Assembly (NCBI GenBank): GCA_017998735.1
Contig: JAGOCN010000007.1
Coordinates: forward strand, 1 to 14,357
Source of the DNA: Giesbergeria sp.
GTDB taxonomy: Bacteria; Pseudomonadota; Gammaproteobacteria; Burkholderiales; Burkholderiaceae_C
DNA length: 14,357 nt
Direction of reading: 5' to 3'
The translations under genes and the position numbers were made by a program. The notes beneath the pieces were generated by a model. That model made no database searches and was not told the origin of the DNA. It saw only the letters and a list, made by a program, of their open reading frames with translations. Positions 1 to 9,902 of the stretch are shown here, piece by piece (the first letter of the stretch is position 1; every line of letters starts with the position of its first letter).

Positions 1-436
1 GGTTGTTGCTCATCACCAGCATCAGCATGGAGAAGGTGAACAGCGAGATGTACGAAAAGAAGCGGTTGTAGCCTTCGTCTTCTTCCATGTAGCCCATGGT
101 GTAGATGTGCACCATCAGCGACACGAAGGTGACCACGCACATCATCATGGCGGTCAGGCTGTCGATCAGGAAACCCACTTCCATCTTCAGCCCGCCCACC
201 ACCATCCAGGTGTAGAGCGTTTCATTGAAGCGCGCGCCGTCCATGGCAACGCTCTGGAGCGTCAGTGCTGACAGCACGAATGCAACGAACACGCCCAGGA
301 TGGTCAAGGTGTGCGAGACACGCCGGCCAATCACGTTGCCACCAAAGGCAGTGCCGAAAATGCCGGCCAGCAGAGCGCCCGCCAGCGGTGCCAGCGGCAC
401 CGCCAGCAAGGTGGAAGCGGAAAGGGTTTGACTCAT
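1..436 (-). CDS. nuoL: NADH-quinone oxidoreductase subunit L, N-terminal part (cut by window edge)
   Basis: NuoL is the largest antiporter-like proton-pumping subunit of the complex I membrane arm. Only the first 145 codons are present, and the frame runs open off the left edge. The protein starts MSQTLSASTLLAVPLAPLAG and shows three to four hydrophobic segments, near residues 8-30, 36-55, 75-100 and 120-145. The stretch IDSLTAMMMCVVTFVSLMVH followed by IYTMGYM is typical of the NuoL/Mrp antiporter family. The ATG (434-436) lies 27 bases after the nuoK stop and has an AAGG about nine bases upstream. Position after nuoK matches the standard nuo order, and full NuoL is normally well over 600 residues. 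Identity rests on family motifs and context and is very likely. Confidence 0.95.
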   Translation of the reverse strand, partial: MSQTLSASTLLAVPLAPLAGALLAGIFGTAFGGNVIGRRVSHTLTILGVFVAFVLSALTLQSVAMDGARFNETLYTWMVVGGLKMEVGFLIDSLTAMMMCVVTFVSLMVHIYTMGYMEEDEGYNRFFSYISLFTFSMLMLVMSNN

Positions 437-463
437 GGGGGAAAACCTTGCATGTCCGGCGGC

Positions 464-772
464 TTACCCGCGCAGGGTGTCGAGGGTGTCTGCATTGATG
501 TTCGCGTTGTTGCGGAACAGCAAGACCAGAATGGCCAGCCCGATGGCGGCCTCGGCAGCGGCGACAGTCATGATGAAGAACACGAAAACCTGGCCATGCA
601 TGTCTCCCAGATAGTGGGAGAAAGCGACAAAATTCATGTTGACGCCCAGCAGCATCAGCTCGATGGCCATGAGCAGCACGATGATGTTCTTGCGGTTCAG
701 GAAAATGCCGATCACTGCCAGCGAAAACAGCATGGCCCCCAACGACAGGAAATGTCCAAGACTCAGCGTCAT
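464..772 (-). CDS. nuoK: NADH-quinone oxidoreductase subunit K
   Basis: NuoK is a small membrane subunit of complex I, related to MrpC, that takes part in proton translocation. The 102-residue length is normal for the family. Three transmembrane helices are visible (about residues 3-24, 29-52 and 60-86). The two conserved membrane glutamates are present: Glu38 in the AIELML stretch and Glu74 in AAAEAAIG, corresponding to E. coli Glu36 and Glu72. The ATG overlaps the nuoJ stop as ATGA, which implies translational coupling to nuoJ. nuoL follows after 27 bases. Nothing is missing or odd. Confidence 0.97.
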   Translation of the reverse strand: MTLSLGHFLSLGAMLFSLAVIGIFLNRKNIIVLLMAIELMLLGVNMNFVAFSHYLGDMHGQVFVFFIMTVAAAEAAIGLAILVLLFRNNANINADTLDTLRG

Positions 773-1437
773 GCCTTTTTCTCCTCAACAGCCGGCACTG
801 CTGCCACCGGAGGCAGGGGTTTTTGCGTGACGCCCATCGACACCATCTGCAAACGGTCGGCAGCGCGCACATGCACCTGATTGGACGGACTGATGGCCTT
901 GCTGTCCTTGCGCTTGCGCAGCGTCAGGGCAATGGCGGCAATCATGGCCACCAGCAGGATCACGGCTGCAATTTCCACCGGGTACAGGTATTCGGTGTAC
1001 ATCAGGCGGCCCAGTGCCAGCGTGTTGGAGTACTCCATGACGGCGCCCGAGGCGTCCAGCATGTCTGCCACCGCCTTGGGTTCTTCAACGCTGCGAAAGC
1101 CGCCCATCAGGACGGCGGCCATTTCCAGCGCAATCAATGCACCCATGGCCCCGGCCACCGGAAAGTGCTTCCAGAAACCCCGCCGGACGGTGTCGGTGTT
1201 GATGTCCAGCATCATCACCACAAACAGGAACAGCACCATGACCGCGCCCAGGTACACCAGCACCAGCACGATGGCCAGAAATTCTGCCTTGAGCAGCAGC
1301 CACAGCCCCGAAGCCTGCGAGAAGGCAAGCATGAGGTGCAGCACGGCGTGCACCGGATTGCGGGCGGTGATGACCCGGAAGGCTGCATACAGCAGCACAA
1401 CCGAGAACAGGTAGAAAAAACCAGTCTTGGCGTCCAT
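769..1437 (-). CDS. nuoJ: NADH-quinone oxidoreductase subunit J
   Basis: NuoJ is a membrane subunit of complex I, the ND6 counterpart, in the hinge region next to NuoA, NuoH and NuoK. The 222-residue protein shows five hydrophobic helices (about 5-24, 30-49, 52-77, 93-112 and 152-173). Helix 3 carries the family signature [16 protein letters not shown], with Tyr62 in the conserved position. A polar C-terminal tail of about 50 residues follows helix 5, rich in Lys, Arg, Pro and Val; such tails vary in length among NuoJ proteins. The gene starts 44 bases after nuoI, the widest gap inside the nuo cluster, with only a weak ribosome binding site (AAAGAAC). Its TGA overlaps the nuoK ATG. Confidence 0.96.
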   Translation of the reverse strand: MDAKTGFFYLFSVVLLYAAFRVITARNPVHAVLHLMLAFSQASGLWLLLKAEFLAIVLVLVYLGAVMVLFLFVVMMLDINTDTVRRGFWKHFPVAGAMGALIALEMAAVLMGGFRSVEEPKAVADMLDASGAVMEYSNTLALGRLMYTEYLYPVEIAAVILLVAMIAAIALTLRKRKDSKAISPSNQVHVRAADRLQMVSMGVTQKPLPPVAAVPAVEEKKA

Positions 1438-1481
1438 GAATCGTTCTTTGTAGGTTCTTCTGGCTTGCAGCGGGCGCTGGC

Positions 1482-1991
1482 TCAGCGGTAAGGGGCGTCG
1501 GCAGCCCGGGCTGCAGCGATTTCGCCTTCGTAGCGGTCGCCCACTGCCAGCAGCATGTCCTTGGTGAAATACAGGTCACCGCGCTTTTCGCCGTGGTATT
1601 CCAGGATGTGGGTTTCGACAATCGAGTCCACCGGGCAGCTTTCCTCGCAGAAACCGCAAAAAATGCACTTGGTCAGATCGATGTCGTAGCGCGTGGTGCG
1701 GCGCGAACCGTCATCGCGCACATCGGACTCGATGGTGATGGCCATGGCCGGACAGACCGCCTCGCACAGCTTGCAGGCAATGCAGCGCTCTTCGCCGTTT
1801 TCATAGCGGCGCAAGGCATGCAGACCCCGGAAGCGGGGGGACAGGGGTGTTTTTTCTTCGGGAAACTGCACCGTGACCTTGCGCCGGAACGCATAGCGTC
1901 CGGTCAGGGTCATGCCCTTGACAAGTTCCACGAGCAGAAAGCTCTTGAAAAAATCCCTGATGGAAAAAGATGCAGCAGCAACAGCAGCCAT
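1482..1991 (-). CDS. nuoI: NADH-quinone oxidoreductase subunit I (two [4Fe-4S] ferredoxin-like)
   Basis: NuoI carries clusters N6a and N6b and passes electrons from NuoG towards NuoB in the peripheral arm. The 169-residue protein has two complete ferredoxin motifs: Cys70, Cys73, Cys76 and Cys80 ([12 protein letters not shown]), and Cys109, Cys112, Cys115 and Cys119 ([12 protein letters not shown]). The amphipathic N-terminus (residues 10-35) would lie at the membrane interface. I chose the ATG at 1989-1991 because it has a GGGAG six bases upstream and gives the usual N-terminus [16 protein letters not shown] longer frame back to 2045 would overlap the end of nuoH and has no homologous look. 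The gene lies 13 bases after nuoH and 44 bases before nuoJ. Confidence 0.96.
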   Translation of the reverse strand: MAAVAAASFSIRDFFKSFLLVELVKGMTLTGRYAFRRKVTVQFPEEKTPLSPRFRGLHALRRYENGEERCIACKLCEAVCPAMAITIESDVRDDGSRRTTRYDIDLTKCIFCGFCEESCPVDSIVETHILEYHGEKRGDLYFTKDMLLAVGDRYEGEIAAARAADAPYR

Positions 1992-1997
1992 GTGTGT

Positions 1998-2002
1998 CTC
2001 CC
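1998..2002 (-). promoter_or_regulatory. Ribosome binding site of nuoI
   Basis: GGGAG on the minus strand, six bases before the ATG at 1989-1991. It lies in the 13-base gap after the nuoH stop and decides the nuoI start in favour of the shorter 169-residue form. Confidence 0.7.
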
Positions 2003-2004
2003 GC

Positions 2005-3087
2005 TTAAGTCCAGATGTTCCATGGCGAGTGCAACCACGCGCCAACGATGAGCAACCACACCAGGGTCACCGGAATGAAAATCTTCCAGCCCAGACGCAT
2101 GATCTGGTCATAGCGAAAACGCGGAAAGGTGGCGCGGATCCAGATGAACATGGACACCACCAGAAAGGTCTTCAAAGCCAGCCAGATCCAGCCTGGAATC
2201 CAGTTGAACAGGACACTGTCGATGGGCGACAGCCATCCGCCCAGGAACATCAGCACCGCCAGAATCGACACCAGCCACATGCTGGCGTATTCGGCCAGAA
2301 AGAAGATGGCAAAACCCATGCCCGAGTACTCGACCATGTGACCGGCCACGATCTCGGCTTCGCCTTCGACCACGTCAAAGGGGTGGCGGTTGACTTCGGC
2401 CACACCGGAAATCAGGAAGACGATGAAAATCGGCAGCAGTGGCAGCCAGTTCCATGACAGAAAGGCCAGACCGGTGCTGGCCGCCATGCCGACGGCCTGC
2501 CCCATGACGATCTGCGTCAGGTTCATGCTGCCCGAGACCATCACCACCACCAGAAAGCAGAAACCCATCGCGATTTCATAGCTCACCATCTGCGCCGAAG
2601 CGCGCATGGCCCCCAGAAATGCGTACTTGGAGTTGGACGCCCAGCCGGCAATGATGACGCCATACACCTCGATGGAGGTGATGGCCAGCATCAGCAGCAG
2701 GCCGGCATTCACGTTCGTCAGCGCCACGTCCGGACCGAAAGGCACCACCACCCAGGCGGCCAGCGCCGGCATGATGGCCATCACCGGGCCGAGAAAGAAC
2801 AGTCCCTTGCTGGCAGCAGTGGGACGGATGATTTCCTTGGTCAGCAGTTTCACTGCGTCGGCAATGGGCTGCAGCAGACCCAGCGGCCCCACACGGTTGG
2901 GCCCGTGGCGCACCTGCATGAAGCCGAGCAGCTTGCGCTCCCAGAGCGTCAGGTAGGCCACTGCACCCATCAGAGGCGCCAGAATGACAACAATCTTGAG
3001 CAGAATCCACAGCACGGGCCAGACTGCGGTGGACCACCACGTCTGGTCAACCAGCCCCAGACCGCCGTTGTAGAGGGTGTCGATCAT
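2005..3087 (-). CDS. nuoH: NADH-quinone oxidoreductase subunit H
   Basis: NuoH is the ND1 counterpart. It anchors the peripheral arm in the membrane, forms much of the ubiquinone entry chamber and links quinone reduction to proton pumping. The 360-residue protein has about eight or nine hydrophobic helices. The conserved cytoplasmic signature [13 protein letters not shown] starts at residue 62. The acidic quinone-chamber loop is present at about residues 231-256, with [16 protein letters not shown] followed by VEYSG. The ATG overlaps the nuoG stop as ATGA, so translation is probably coupled to nuoG. The stop is TAA, with nuoI 13 bases beyond. The gene is complete. Confidence 0.97.
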   Translation of the reverse strand: MIDTLYNGGLGLVDQTWWSTAVWPVLWILLKIVVILAPLMGAVAYLTLWERKLLGFMQVRHGPNRVGPLGLLQPIADAVKLLTKEIIRPTAASKGLFFLGPVMAIMPALAAWVVVPFGPDVALTNVNAGLLLMLAITSIEVYGVIIAGWASNSKYAFLGAMRASAQMVSYEIAMGFCFLVVVMVSGSMNLTQIVMGQAVGMAASTGLAFLSWNWLPLLPIFIVFLISGVAEVNRHPFDVVEGEAEIVAGHMVEYSGMGFAIFFLAEYASMWLVSILAVLMFLGGWLSPIDSVLFNWIPGWIWLALKTFLVVSMFIWIRATFPRFRYDQIMRLGWKIFIPVTLVWLLIVGAWLHSPWNIWT

Positions 3088-5255
3088 GCCGGCGCTCCTT
3101 CTCCGCGGGCATGGCGCGCATCGGCAGTCAGCTGAAGGGCGGGGGCACGGCGCACGATGCCATCGAGCTGGTAGATGGAGGCCACCACAGGCTCACGGTT
3201 CTGCGCCGACCCGGCAGAGCGGTTTTCCAGGGCCGAGGACGGCGCAGACACAGCTGTATTGTTCAGCAGCGACTCCGGCATGAACGCCATGCTGCCTGCA
3301 GCCGCTCCGGTGGCCTTGGCCAGCACGTCCTGGGAAGTTTCAAAATCAAAACCGGCGACATCCAGCAGATTGGCCAGCACGCGCAGCACCTTCCAGCCAG
3401 GCCGGGTTTCACCCCGTGGCTTGACAACCGCATGGAAGCTTTGCAGCCGCCCTTCGGCATTGACAAAGCTGCCCGAGGTTTCAGTGAACGGTGCAATCGG
3501 CAGCAGCACATCGCTGAACGCCATGTTGGCCCTGAAGGGGCTGAAGGTGACGACCATTTCGGCCTTGCCCAGTGCAGCGGCGGCCTGTGCTCCGGCTGCG
3601 CTGTCCCACTCAGGTTCGGTGTTGAACAGCAGCACGCCCTTGAGGCCGCCGGCCAGCATCTGCTCTGCGTTCTGTCCGTTTTCACCAGGCACTGCCTGCA
3701 CCCATTGGGCGCCCACGGTATTGGCTGCTTCGGTGAGGTAGCCCACCGTGGCGCCGGTGTGCTCGCCCATCCATTGCGCCAGCGACAGCAAGGCATCTGC
3801 CTGCGCATGGTGCGCTGCTGCATTGCCCAGCAGGATGGCCTTGTGCTCACCCTGCAGCAGGGCACGCGCCACTGCCAGTGCATCGCCATGCACCGATCCT
3901 GAAGGTGCGGATGGGGAGGCAGGAGCAGCCGTGTCTTTTTCCTGTGCCACGCAGGCCGCCACATCGGCCAGCACCTGCACCCAGTCGGAAGAAGGCGCCA
4001 GCAGACTGTTCTGCACGGTCATGGCCCAGTCAGCGGCTTCTGCGTTGACGCAGGACACCATGGCGCCCTGGCGGTTGGCCTGGCGGATGCGCTGCGCAAA
4101 CAGCGGGTGGTCCTTGCGCAGGTTGGAGCCGACCACCAGCACCGACTGCAGCGTGGTCAGCGAAGCAATGGAACGCCCCAGCCAGCGCACGCCGGCAGGC
4201 TGCACGAACTCGGCATTGCGCAGCCGGTGATCAATGTTGCTGCTGCCCAGGCCCTGCACCAGGCTGCGTGCCAGAAACAGCTCTTCCAGCGTGCTGTGCG
4301 GACTGACCAGCGCCCCGATGCTGTTGGCGCCATGGTCGGCTTTGATACCCTGCAGGCCATTGGCCACGTATTCCAGCGCGGTCTGCCAGTCCACTTCCTT
4401 CCAGGCACCGCCCTGCTTGAGCATGGGACGGGTCAGGCGCTCCTCGCTGTTGAGCGCTTCGTAGGAAAACCGGTCACGGTCGGCCAGCCAGCACTCGTTG
4501 ACGTCTTCGTTTTCCAGCGGCAAAACGCGCAGCACCTGGTGGTTTTTCACCTGCACTACCAGATTGGCGCCGGTGGAATCGTGCGGACTGATCGACTTGC
4601 GGCGCGACAGCTCCCAGGTGCGGGCGCTGTAGCGGAACGGCTTGCTGGTGAGCGCGCCCACCGGGCAGATGTCGATCATGTTGCCCGACAGTTCGGAATC
4701 GATGGTGTCACCCACCACAGTAGTGATTTCTGCATGTTCACCCCGGTGGATCATGCCCAGCTCCATCACGCCAGCCACTTCCTGGCCAAAGCGCACGCAG
4801 CGGGTGCAATGAATGCACCGCGTCATCTCCTGCATCGAGATCAGCGGGCCGACATGCTTGTTCAGCACCACGCGCTTTTCTTCGCCGTAGCGCGAGCTGG
4901 AGGCACCGTAGCCCACGGCCAGGTCCTGCAACTGGCATTCACCGCCCTGGTCGCAGATCGGGCAGTCCAGCGGGTGGTTGATCAGCAGAAACTCCATGAC
5001 CGACTTCTGCGCCTGGATGGCTTTTTCGCTTTTGGTGCGCACCACCATGCCCTGCGTGACCGGTGTGGCGCAGGCAGGCAACGGCTTGGGTGCTTTTTCC
5101 ACTTCCACCAGGCACATGCGGCAGTTGGCGGCAATGGACAGTTTTTTGTGATAGCAGAAATGCGGAATGTAGGCACCGGCCTTTTCGGCGGCATGCATGA
5201 CCATGCTGCCTTCGGCAATCTCCACTTTCTGACCGTCAAGTTCAATTTCAACCAT
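3084..5255 (-). CDS. nuoG: NADH-quinone oxidoreductase subunit G (iron-sulfur, molybdopterin-oxidoreductase-like)
   Basis: NuoG is the largest peripheral-arm subunit and conducts electrons from NuoF to NuoI. The 723-residue protein begins with a [2Fe-2S] ferredoxin domain (N1b: Cys34, Cys45, Cys48, Cys62). The N5 ligands follow (His94, Cys98, Cys101, Cys107), then N4 (Cys147, Cys150, Cys153, Cys197). The rest, about residues 220-680, is the molybdopterin-oxidoreductase-like fold without expected cofactor, including [14 protein letters not shown]. The cysteines that bind the off-path cluster N7 in E. coli are absent: the stretch after residue 215 reads [12 protein letters not shown], and the later site reads WLADRDRF. 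A Pro/Ala/Ser-rich linker lies near residues 420-435. The gene is 15 bases after nuoF, with GAGAA before the ATG, and its TGA overlaps the nuoH start. Confidence 0.97.
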   Translation of the reverse strand: MVEIELDGQKVEIAEGSMVMHAAEKAGAYIPHFCYHKKLSIAANCRMCLVEVEKAPKPLPACATPVTQGMVVRTKSEKAIQAQKSVMEFLLINHPLDCPICDQGGECQLQDLAVGYGASSSRYGEEKRVVLNKHVGPLISMQEMTRCIHCTRCVRFGQEVAGVMELGMIHRGEHAEITTVVGDTIDSELSGNMIDICPVGALTSKPFRYSARTWELSRRKSISPHDSTGANLVVQVKNHQVLRVLPLENEDVNECWLADRDRFSYEALNSEERLTRPMLKQGGAWKEVDWQTALEYVANGLQGIKADHGANSIGALVSPHSTLEELFLARSLVQGLGSSNIDHRLRNAEFVQPAGVRWLGRSIASLTTLQSVLVVGSNLRKDHPLFAQRIRQANRQGAMVSCVNAEAADWAMTVQNSLLAPSSDWVQVLADVAACVAQEKDTAAPASPSAPSGSVHGDALAVARALLQGEHKAILLGNAAAHHAQADALLSLAQWMGEHTGATVGYLTEAANTVGAQWVQAVPGENGQNAEQMLAGGLKGVLLFNTEPEWDSAAGAQAAAALGKAEMVVTFSPFRANMAFSDVLLPIAPFTETSGSFVNAEGRLQSFHAVVKPRGETRPGWKVLRVLANLLDVAGFDFETSQDVLAKATGAAAGSMAFMPESLLNNTAVSAPSSALENRSAGSAQNREPVVASIYQLDGIVRRAPALQLTADARHARGEGAPA

Positions 5256-5270
5256 ATGCTTTTCTCGCGA

Positions 5271-6632
5271 TCAGGCCGAAGCAGCAGGCTGCTGGCGCTC
5301 CGCCCTGGCAATCAGCGCCTCGAATTCAGGACGGAAATGCTTGACCATGGCGCGCACCGGCATGGCTGCGGCATCGCCCAGCGCACAGATGGTGCGGCCC
5401 ATGATGTTGCCGGCCACGGAGTCGAGCACTTCCATGTCGTTTGGCCGGCCTTCGCCGCGGTGAATGCGGTCCACCAGCCGCCAGAGCCAGCCCGTGCCTT
5501 CGCGGCAGGGTGTGCACTGGCCACAGGACTCGTGCATGTAAAAGTACGACAGGCGCTTGAGCGATTCGACCATGCAGCGGCTGTCGTCCATGACGATCAC
5601 TGCCCCGGAGCCCAGCATGGAGCCGGCTTTGGCAATGGAGTCGTAGTCCATGGTGCATTCCATCATGAGGGCAGCAGGCAGCACGGGCGATGAAGAGCCT
5701 CCCGGAATCACCGCCTTGAGCTGGCGGCCTTCGCGCACGCCACCGGCCAGCTCCAGCAGCTTGGCAAACGGGGTTCCCATCGGCACTTCATAGTTGCCGG
5801 GTTTTTGCACATCGCCACTGACCGAGTAGATCTTGGTGCCGCCATTGTTGGGTTTGCCGCACGCCAGGTAGGCAGCGCCTCCATTGCGGATGATCCACGG
5901 CACGGCACCAAAGGTTTCGGTGTTGTTGATGGTGGTGGGCTTGCCATACAGGCCAAAGCTGGCGGGAAACGGCGGCTTGAAGCGGGGCTGGCCCTTTTTG
6001 CCTTCCAGCGATTCCAGCAAGGCGGTTTCTTCACCGCAGATGTAGGCGCCAAAACCGTGGTGGGCATGGAGCTGGAAGCTGAAGTCGCTGCCCAGCAGGT
6101 TGTCGCCCAGGTAGCCGGCAGCGCGTGCCTCTTCCAGGGCTTCTTCAAAGCGGTCGTAAACCTGAAAGATTTCGCCGTGGATGTAGTTGTAGCCCACGCT
6201 GATGCCCATCGCAAAGGCGGCAATGGCCATGCCTTCGATGACGATGTGCGGGTTGTACATCAGGATGTCTCGGTCCTTGCAGGTGCCCGGCTCGCCTTCG
6301 TCCGAGTTGCAGACCAGGTATTTCTGGCCCGGAAACTGGCGCGGCATGAAGCTCCATTTGAGGCCCGTGGGAAAGCCTGCACCGCCGCGACCGCGCAGAC
6401 CGGACTCCTTCAGTGCCGCAATGACCTGGTCCTGCGTCCAGGCTTCGCCGCCTTCGTCCTTGCCCAGCATCTTGCGCAGGGCCTGGTAGCCACCGCGCGC
6501 CTCGTATTCGCGCAGATGCCAGTTGGCGCCGTCCAGACCGGCATAGATATGGGGTTCGATGTGGCGGCCATGGAAACAGGTTTCCAGGCCCGCAGCCTGG
6601 AACTGCGCCAGGATGCCGTCGGCGGCGTTCAT
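5271..6632 (-). CDS. nuoF: NADH-quinone oxidoreductase subunit F (NADH and FMN binding)
   Basis: NuoF is the entry point for electrons: it binds NADH, FMN and cluster N3. In the 453-residue protein the glycine-rich nucleotide motif [10 protein letters not shown] begins at residue 81, and the FMN-contacting NSDEGEPG lies at 109-116. The N3 ligands are Cys370, Cys373, Cys376 ([12 protein letters not shown]) and Cys416 (TICALGDA). All catalytic and cluster residues I can check are present, and the length is normal. The ATG forms an ATGA overlap with the nuoE stop. nuoG follows 15 bases after the TGA. NuoE, F and G together make the NADH dehydrogenase module. Confidence 0.98.
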   Translation of the reverse strand: MNAADGILAQFQAAGLETCFHGRHIEPHIYAGLDGANWHLREYEARGGYQALRKMLGKDEGGEAWTQDQVIAALKESGLRGRGGAGFPTGLKWSFMPRQFPGQKYLVCNSDEGEPGTCKDRDILMYNPHIVIEGMAIAAFAMGISVGYNYIHGEIFQVYDRFEEALEEARAAGYLGDNLLGSDFSFQLHAHHGFGAYICGEETALLESLEGKKGQPRFKPPFPASFGLYGKPTTINNTETFGAVPWIIRNGGAAYLACGKPNNGGTKIYSVSGDVQKPGNYEVPMGTPFAKLLELAGGVREGRQLKAVIPGGSSSPVLPAALMMECTMDYDSIAKAGSMLGSGAVIVMDDSRCMVESLKRLSYFYMHESCGQCTPCREGTGWLWRLVDRIHRGEGRPNDMEVLDSVAGNIMGRTICALGDAAAMPVRAMVKHFRPEFEALIARAERQQPAASA

Positions 6633-7120
6633 GGTCGGCCCTCCACAGCCCGCAGGCTGTCTACCAGCTGGTCAAGTTTGTCGTCGCTCATGAAACTGCA
6701 CATGCTGCGGTCGTTGACCAGCATGACCGGCGCATCGGCACAGGCACCGAGGCATTCGCACTGCTGCAGCGTGAACATGCCATCTGCCGTGGTCCCGCCC
6801 ATGGCAATGCCGAGCTTTTGTTCCAGGTGCTGCAATGCCTTGCCACCGTCGCGCAGCAGGCAGGGCAGGTTGGTGCACACCGCCAGCTTGTAGCGGCCCA
6901 CTGGCTGCTGGTTGTACATGTTGTAGAAGGTGGTGACTTCGTGCACCGCAATCTGCGGCATGCCCAGGTACTGGGCAATGAAGATTTCGCTGTCTTCGGT
7001 GACATGGCCCTGCTCCTGCTGCACGATGGCAAGGCACGCCATCACGGCAGACTGCTTCTGCTCTGCAGGGTATTTGGCCACTTCCCGCGCAAAGCGGGCC
7101 TGGGTCGCTTCAGAAATCAT
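6629..7120 (-). CDS. nuoE: NADH-quinone oxidoreductase subunit E ([2Fe-2S], thioredoxin-like)
   Basis: NuoE is the 24 kDa-type subunit that holds the off-path cluster N1a next to the FMN of NuoF. The 163-residue protein has an N-terminal helical part with [16 protein letters not shown] around 60-75, followed by a thioredoxin-like ferredoxin domain. The ligands are Cys82 and Cys87 (CTNLPC), then Cys123 and Cys127 (CLGAC). Length and motifs are normal. Its ATG overlaps the nuoD stop and its TGA overlaps the nuoF start, both as ATGA, so nuoD, nuoE and nuoF form a tightly coupled translation unit. Confidence 0.97.
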   Translation of the reverse strand: MISEATQARFAREVAKYPAEQKQSAVMACLAIVQQEQGHVTEDSEIFIAQYLGMPQIAVHEVTTFYNMYNQQPVGRYKLAVCTNLPCLLRDGGKALQHLEQKLGIAMGGTTADGMFTLQQCECLGACADAPVMLVNDRSMCSFMSDDKLDQLVDSLRAVEGRP

Positions 7121-8370
7121 CGGTCAATCTCTCCGAACACGATGTCCATGGTGCCAATGATGGCCACCACGTCGGCCAGCATGTGGCCACGCGTCATTTC
7201 GTCCATGGCAGCCAGGTGCGCAAACCCCGGCGCGCGGATCTTCAGGCGGTAGGGCTTGTTGGCGCCATCGCTGACCAGGTAAATGCCGAACTCGCCCTTG
7301 GGGTGCTCCACGGCCGCGTAGGTTTCGCCCTCGGGCACGTGAAAACCTTCAGTGAACAGCTTGAAATGGTGAATCAGCTCTTCCATGTTGGACTTCATGG
7401 ATTCGCGGCTGGGGGGTGCCACCTTGTGGTTGTCGGTGATGACCGGGCCCGGATTGACACGCAGCCAGGCAATGCACTGCTGAATGATGCGGTTTGACTG
7501 GCGCATCTCGTTCACACGCACCAGATAGCGGTCATAGCAGTCGCCCGTCCGCCCCAGCGGAACATCGAACTCCATGCGGTCGTACACGTCATAGGGCTGG
7601 GTCTTGCGCAGATCCCACAGCACACCGGAGCCACGCAGCATGGGCCCGGTCATGCCCAGGTTGAGGGCGCGCTCGGGTGTCACCACGCCCACGCCCACCG
7701 TGCGCTGCTTCCAGATGCGGTTGTCGGTCAGCAGCGTTTCGTATTCGTCGATGCAGCGCGGAAAACGCTGTGTGAAATCCTCGATGAAGTCGAGCAGCGA
7801 GCCCTTGCGATTCTGGTTGCGCGCCTCCAGCGACTTGGCATTGCGCACCTTGCTGGCCTTGTACTGGGACATGCTGTCCGGCAGGTCGCGGTACACACCG
7901 CCCGGCCGGAAATAGGCTGCGTGCATGCGCGCACCCGACACTGCCTCGTACATGTCAAACAGGTCTTCGCGCTCGCGGAAGGTGTAGACCAGAATGGTCG
8001 AACTGCCGCAGTCGTTGCCATGCGAGCCCAGCCACATCAGGTGGTTCATCACGCGCGTGATCTCGGCGAACATGACGCGGATGTACTGGGCGCGTTCGGG
8101 CACCTCAATGCCCAGCAGCTTCTCGATGGCCAGGCAATAAGCGTGTTCGTTGCACATCATCGACACATAGTCGAGGCGGTCCATGTACGGCAGCGACTGG
8201 ATGTAGGTCTTGTGCTCGGCCAGCTTTTCGGTGGCGCGGTGCAGCAGGCCGATGTGCGGATCGGCGCGCTGGACGACTTCGCCGTCGAGCTCCAGCACCA
8301 GGCGCAGCACACCGTGGGCCGCAGGGTGCTGTGGTCCCAGGTTCAGGGAATAGTTCTTGATTTCAGCCAT
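7117..8370 (-). CDS. nuoD: NADH-quinone oxidoreductase subunit D (49 kDa type)
   Basis: NuoD is related to the large subunit of [NiFe] hydrogenases but lacks the metal site. With NuoB it forms the quinone-reduction site. The 417-residue protein starts [20 protein letters not shown]; His15 and His19 sit in the conserved quinone-site loop. Other signatures are [17 protein letters not shown] near 56-72 and [19 protein letters not shown] at 146-164. The C-terminus ends in the expected [14 protein letters not shown]. It is a stand-alone gene, not a nuoCD fusion as in enteric bacteria. The start lies 25 bases after nuoC with only a weak ribosome binding site, so coupling to nuoC is plausible. Its TGA overlaps the nuoE start. 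Confidence 0.97.
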   Translation of the reverse strand: MAEIKNYSLNLGPQHPAAHGVLRLVLELDGEVVQRADPHIGLLHRATEKLAEHKTYIQSLPYMDRLDYVSMMCNEHAYCLAIEKLLGIEVPERAQYIRVMFAEITRVMNHLMWLGSHGNDCGSSTILVYTFREREDLFDMYEAVSGARMHAAYFRPGGVYRDLPDSMSQYKASKVRNAKSLEARNQNRKGSLLDFIEDFTQRFPRCIDEYETLLTDNRIWKQRTVGVGVVTPERALNLGMTGPMLRGSGVLWDLRKTQPYDVYDRMEFDVPLGRTGDCYDRYLVRVNEMRQSNRIIQQCIAWLRVNPGPVITDNHKVAPPSRESMKSNMEELIHHFKLFTEGFHVPEGETYAAVEHPKGEFGIYLVSDGANKPYRLKIRAPGFAHLAAMDEMTRGHMLADVVAIIGTMDIVFGEIDR

Positions 8371-8395
8371 GGCAGTTCACTGGAGCGACCGGCGC

Positions 8396-9004
8396 TCAGT
8401 GCAGGCCTCCGTATTTGTCTTCGCGGATGATGCGGGGCGTGATCTCGCGCGGCTCGATGGTGACCGGCTCATAAATGACGCGGCGCTGGTCAGCGTCGTA
8501 GCGCATTTCCACATGACCGGACAAGGGAAAGTCCTTGCGGAAAGGATGCCCGATGAAACCGTAGTCCGTCAGGATGCGGCGCAGGTCGTTGTGGCCTTCA
8601 AACACGATGCCATACAGATCGAAGGCCTCGCGCTCGAACCATTCGGCCGCGTTCCACAGGTCGGTGATGGAGTCCACCACCGGAAAATCGTCTTCCGGGC
8701 AGAACACCTTCACGCGAACGCGCTGGTTCAGGCTCACCGACAGCAGGTGCACCACCACACAGTAGCGCAGGCCTTCCTGCTCGCGGTCGCCGTAGGTGGA
8801 GCAGTCCATGCCGCACAAGTCCATCATCTGCTCGAAACTGCAGCCGGGCGCATCGCGCAGAATCTGCATGGCCTGCAGGTAGCGGGTGGCGGGCACCGTG
8901 GCCACCACCTCGTCCAGCACCAGGCGCACATCGCGTGCGTTGTCACCCAGTGCATGGGCAATGGTGTCGCGCAGGTCTTGGGGTTGAATGGCAAACGTGG
9001 TCAA
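8396..9004 (-). CDS. nuoC: NADH-quinone oxidoreductase subunit C (30 kDa type), TTG start
   Basis: NuoC packs against NuoD in the quinone module and has no redox centre. With the chosen start it has 202 residues, beginning [20 protein letters not shown]. The 30 kDa signature is present: [15 protein letters not shown] at about 121-135, then [14 protein letters not shown] near 137-150 and [12 protein letters not shown] at 152-163. The C-terminus is [13 protein letters not shown], as in beta- and alpha-proteobacterial NuoC. No ATG is available in frame near the start. I chose TTG at 9002-9004 because AAGG lies seven bases upstream and it clears the nuoB stop by 10 bases. An upstream in-frame TTG at 9026-9028 or GTG at 9020-9022 would overlap nuoB and lacks a ribosome binding site. 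nuoD follows after 25 bases. Confidence 0.93.
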   Translation of the reverse strand: MTTFAIQPQDLRDTIAHALGDNARDVRLVLDEVVATVPATRYLQAMQILRDAPGCSFEQMMDLCGMDCSTYGDREQEGLRYCVVVHLLSVSLNQRVRVKVFCPEDDFPVVDSITDLWNAAEWFEREAFDLYGIVFEGHNDLRRILTDYGFIGHPFRKDFPLSGHVEMRYDADQRRVIYEPVTIEPREITPRIIREDKYGGLH

Positions 9005-9010
9005 GACAGG

Positions 9011-9016
9011 CCCTTC
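9011..9016 (-). promoter_or_regulatory. Ribosome binding site of nuoC
   Basis: GAAGGG on the minus strand. Its AAGG core is seven bases before the TTG codon at 9002-9004. It overlaps the end of nuoB and is the main reason for choosing that TTG as the nuoC start. The same stretch also forms codons of a five-codon out-of-frame minigene (9001-9018). Confidence 0.6.
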
Positions 9017-9494
9017 ATGCACGCGCAATGGTGTGGGTGCGGCGAATTTTCTGCTGCAGCTGGATGATGCCGTAGATCAGCGCCTCGGCCGTGGGCGGGC
9101 AGCCGGGAACGTAGACGTCCACCGGCACGATGCGGTCACAGCCGCGCACCACCGAGTAGCTGTAGTGGTAATAGCCACCGCCATTGGCACACGAACCCAT
9201 GGAAATGACCCAGCGCGGCTCGCTCATCTGGTCATACACCTTGCGCAGTGCCGGCGCCATCTTGTTGCACAGCGTGCCGGCCACGATCATCAGATCGGCC
9301 TGGCGCGGACTGGCGCGGAACACCTCGGCACCAAAGCGGCCAATGTCGTAGCGCGCAGCGGCCGCATGCATCATTTCGACCGCACAGCACGCCAGACCAA
9401 AGGTCATTGGCCACAGCGATCCGGTCTTGGCCCAGTTCACCACCGAGTCGTAGCTCGTGGTGACAAAGCCTTCCTTCATTACGCCTTCAATCAT
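9015..9494 (-). CDS. nuoB: NADH-quinone oxidoreductase subunit B (cluster N2)
   Basis: NuoB (PSST type) holds the terminal cluster N2, which reduces ubiquinone at the interface with NuoD. The 159-residue protein has the tandem ligands Cys36 and Cys37 ([10 protein letters not shown]), then Cys102 (GSCANGGG) and Cys132 ([11 protein letters not shown]), the complete N2 set. [14 protein letters not shown] at about 61-74 is also characteristic. The ATG (9492-9494) has GAGGA eight bases upstream and lies 25 bases after nuoA. The TGA is followed closely by nuoC. The gene is complete and ordinary. Confidence 0.98.
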   Translation of the reverse strand: MIEGVMKEGFVTTSYDSVVNWAKTGSLWPMTFGLACCAVEMMHAAAARYDIGRFGAEVFRASPRQADLMIVAGTLCNKMAPALRKVYDQMSEPRWVISMGSCANGGGYYHYSYSVVRGCDRIVPVDVYVPGCPPTAEALIYGIIQLQQKIRRTHTIARA

Positions 9495-9519
9495 TGTGCT
9501 TTTCCTCGCTTAAAGCCGG

Positions 9520-9879
9520 TCATTCCCAGTCCAGGGCACCCTTTTTCCACTCATAGGCAAAGCCTACAACCAGAATCGCCAGGAACAACACCACCGCCAG
9601 AAAGCCCACAAGACCCACGTCGTGGAACGCCACCGCCCACGGGAAAAGGAAGGCGATTTCAAGGTCGAAGAGGATGAAGAGAATCGCCACCAGGTAATAG
9701 CGCACGTCAAACTTCATGCGCGCATCCTCGAACGCTTCAAAGCCGCATTCGTAAGGGGAATTCTTTTCGGGATCGGGGCGGTTGGGGCCCAGAACATAGC
9801 CCAGCAGCAGGGGCACGATGCCAACCGCTATGCCCACCAGGATGAACAGAAAAACGGGGAGATATTGATCGAGGTTCAT
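9520..9879 (-). CDS. nuoA: NADH-quinone oxidoreductase subunit A
   Basis: NuoA is the ND3 counterpart, a three-helix membrane subunit near the quinone site. The 119-residue protein has helices at about 7-30, 60-84 and 88-108. Between the first two lies the long conserved loop with [20 protein letters not shown], including Cys45. The membrane acidic residues Asp72 and Glu74 in [14 protein letters not shown] match E. coli Asp79 and Glu81. I took the ATG at 9877-9879, which gives the usual [10 protein letters not shown] start. The longer open frame to 9996 runs through the tRNA-Leu gene and is not coding. It is the first gene of the nuo operon, about 75 bases after the tRNA, with a weak ribosome binding site (AAAAG). 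Confidence 0.96.
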   Translation of the reverse strand: MNLDQYLPVFLFILVGIAVGIVPLLLGYVLGPNRPDPEKNSPYECGFEAFEDARMKFDVRYYLVAILFILFDLEIAFLFPWAVAFHDVGLVGFLAVVLFLAILVVGFAYEWKKGALDWE

Positions 9880-9902
9880 CTTTTGGATGTGCTCACCGCT
9901 GG

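Noticed and set aside
433..453. Six-codon minigene (MQGFPP) between nuoK and nuoL whose stop overlaps the nuoL ATG
   Set aside because: It has no convincing ribosome binding site, and nuoL has its own AAGG and ATG. Such short frames are frequent by chance, so I do not list it as a feature.
1992..2045. Longer N-terminus for NuoI (18 extra residues)
   Set aside because: It overlaps the 3' end of nuoH and lacks a ribosome binding site, while the ATG at 1989-1991 has a well-placed GGGAG.
4107..5693. A 528-codon open frame on the plus strand, antisense to nuoG and nuoF
   Set aside because: It is in exact codon register with both nuoG and nuoF. Its stops would need TTA, CTA or TCA codons in those genes, which GC-rich genomes avoid. 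The encoded protein is His/Gln/Ala-rich with no family features. It is a composition artefact.
5805..6893. A 362-codon open frame on the plus strand, antisense to nuoF and nuoE
   Set aside because: It has the same cause: it is in codon register with nuoF, where TTA, CTA and TCA codons are avoided. It has no plausible protein features or ribosome binding site.
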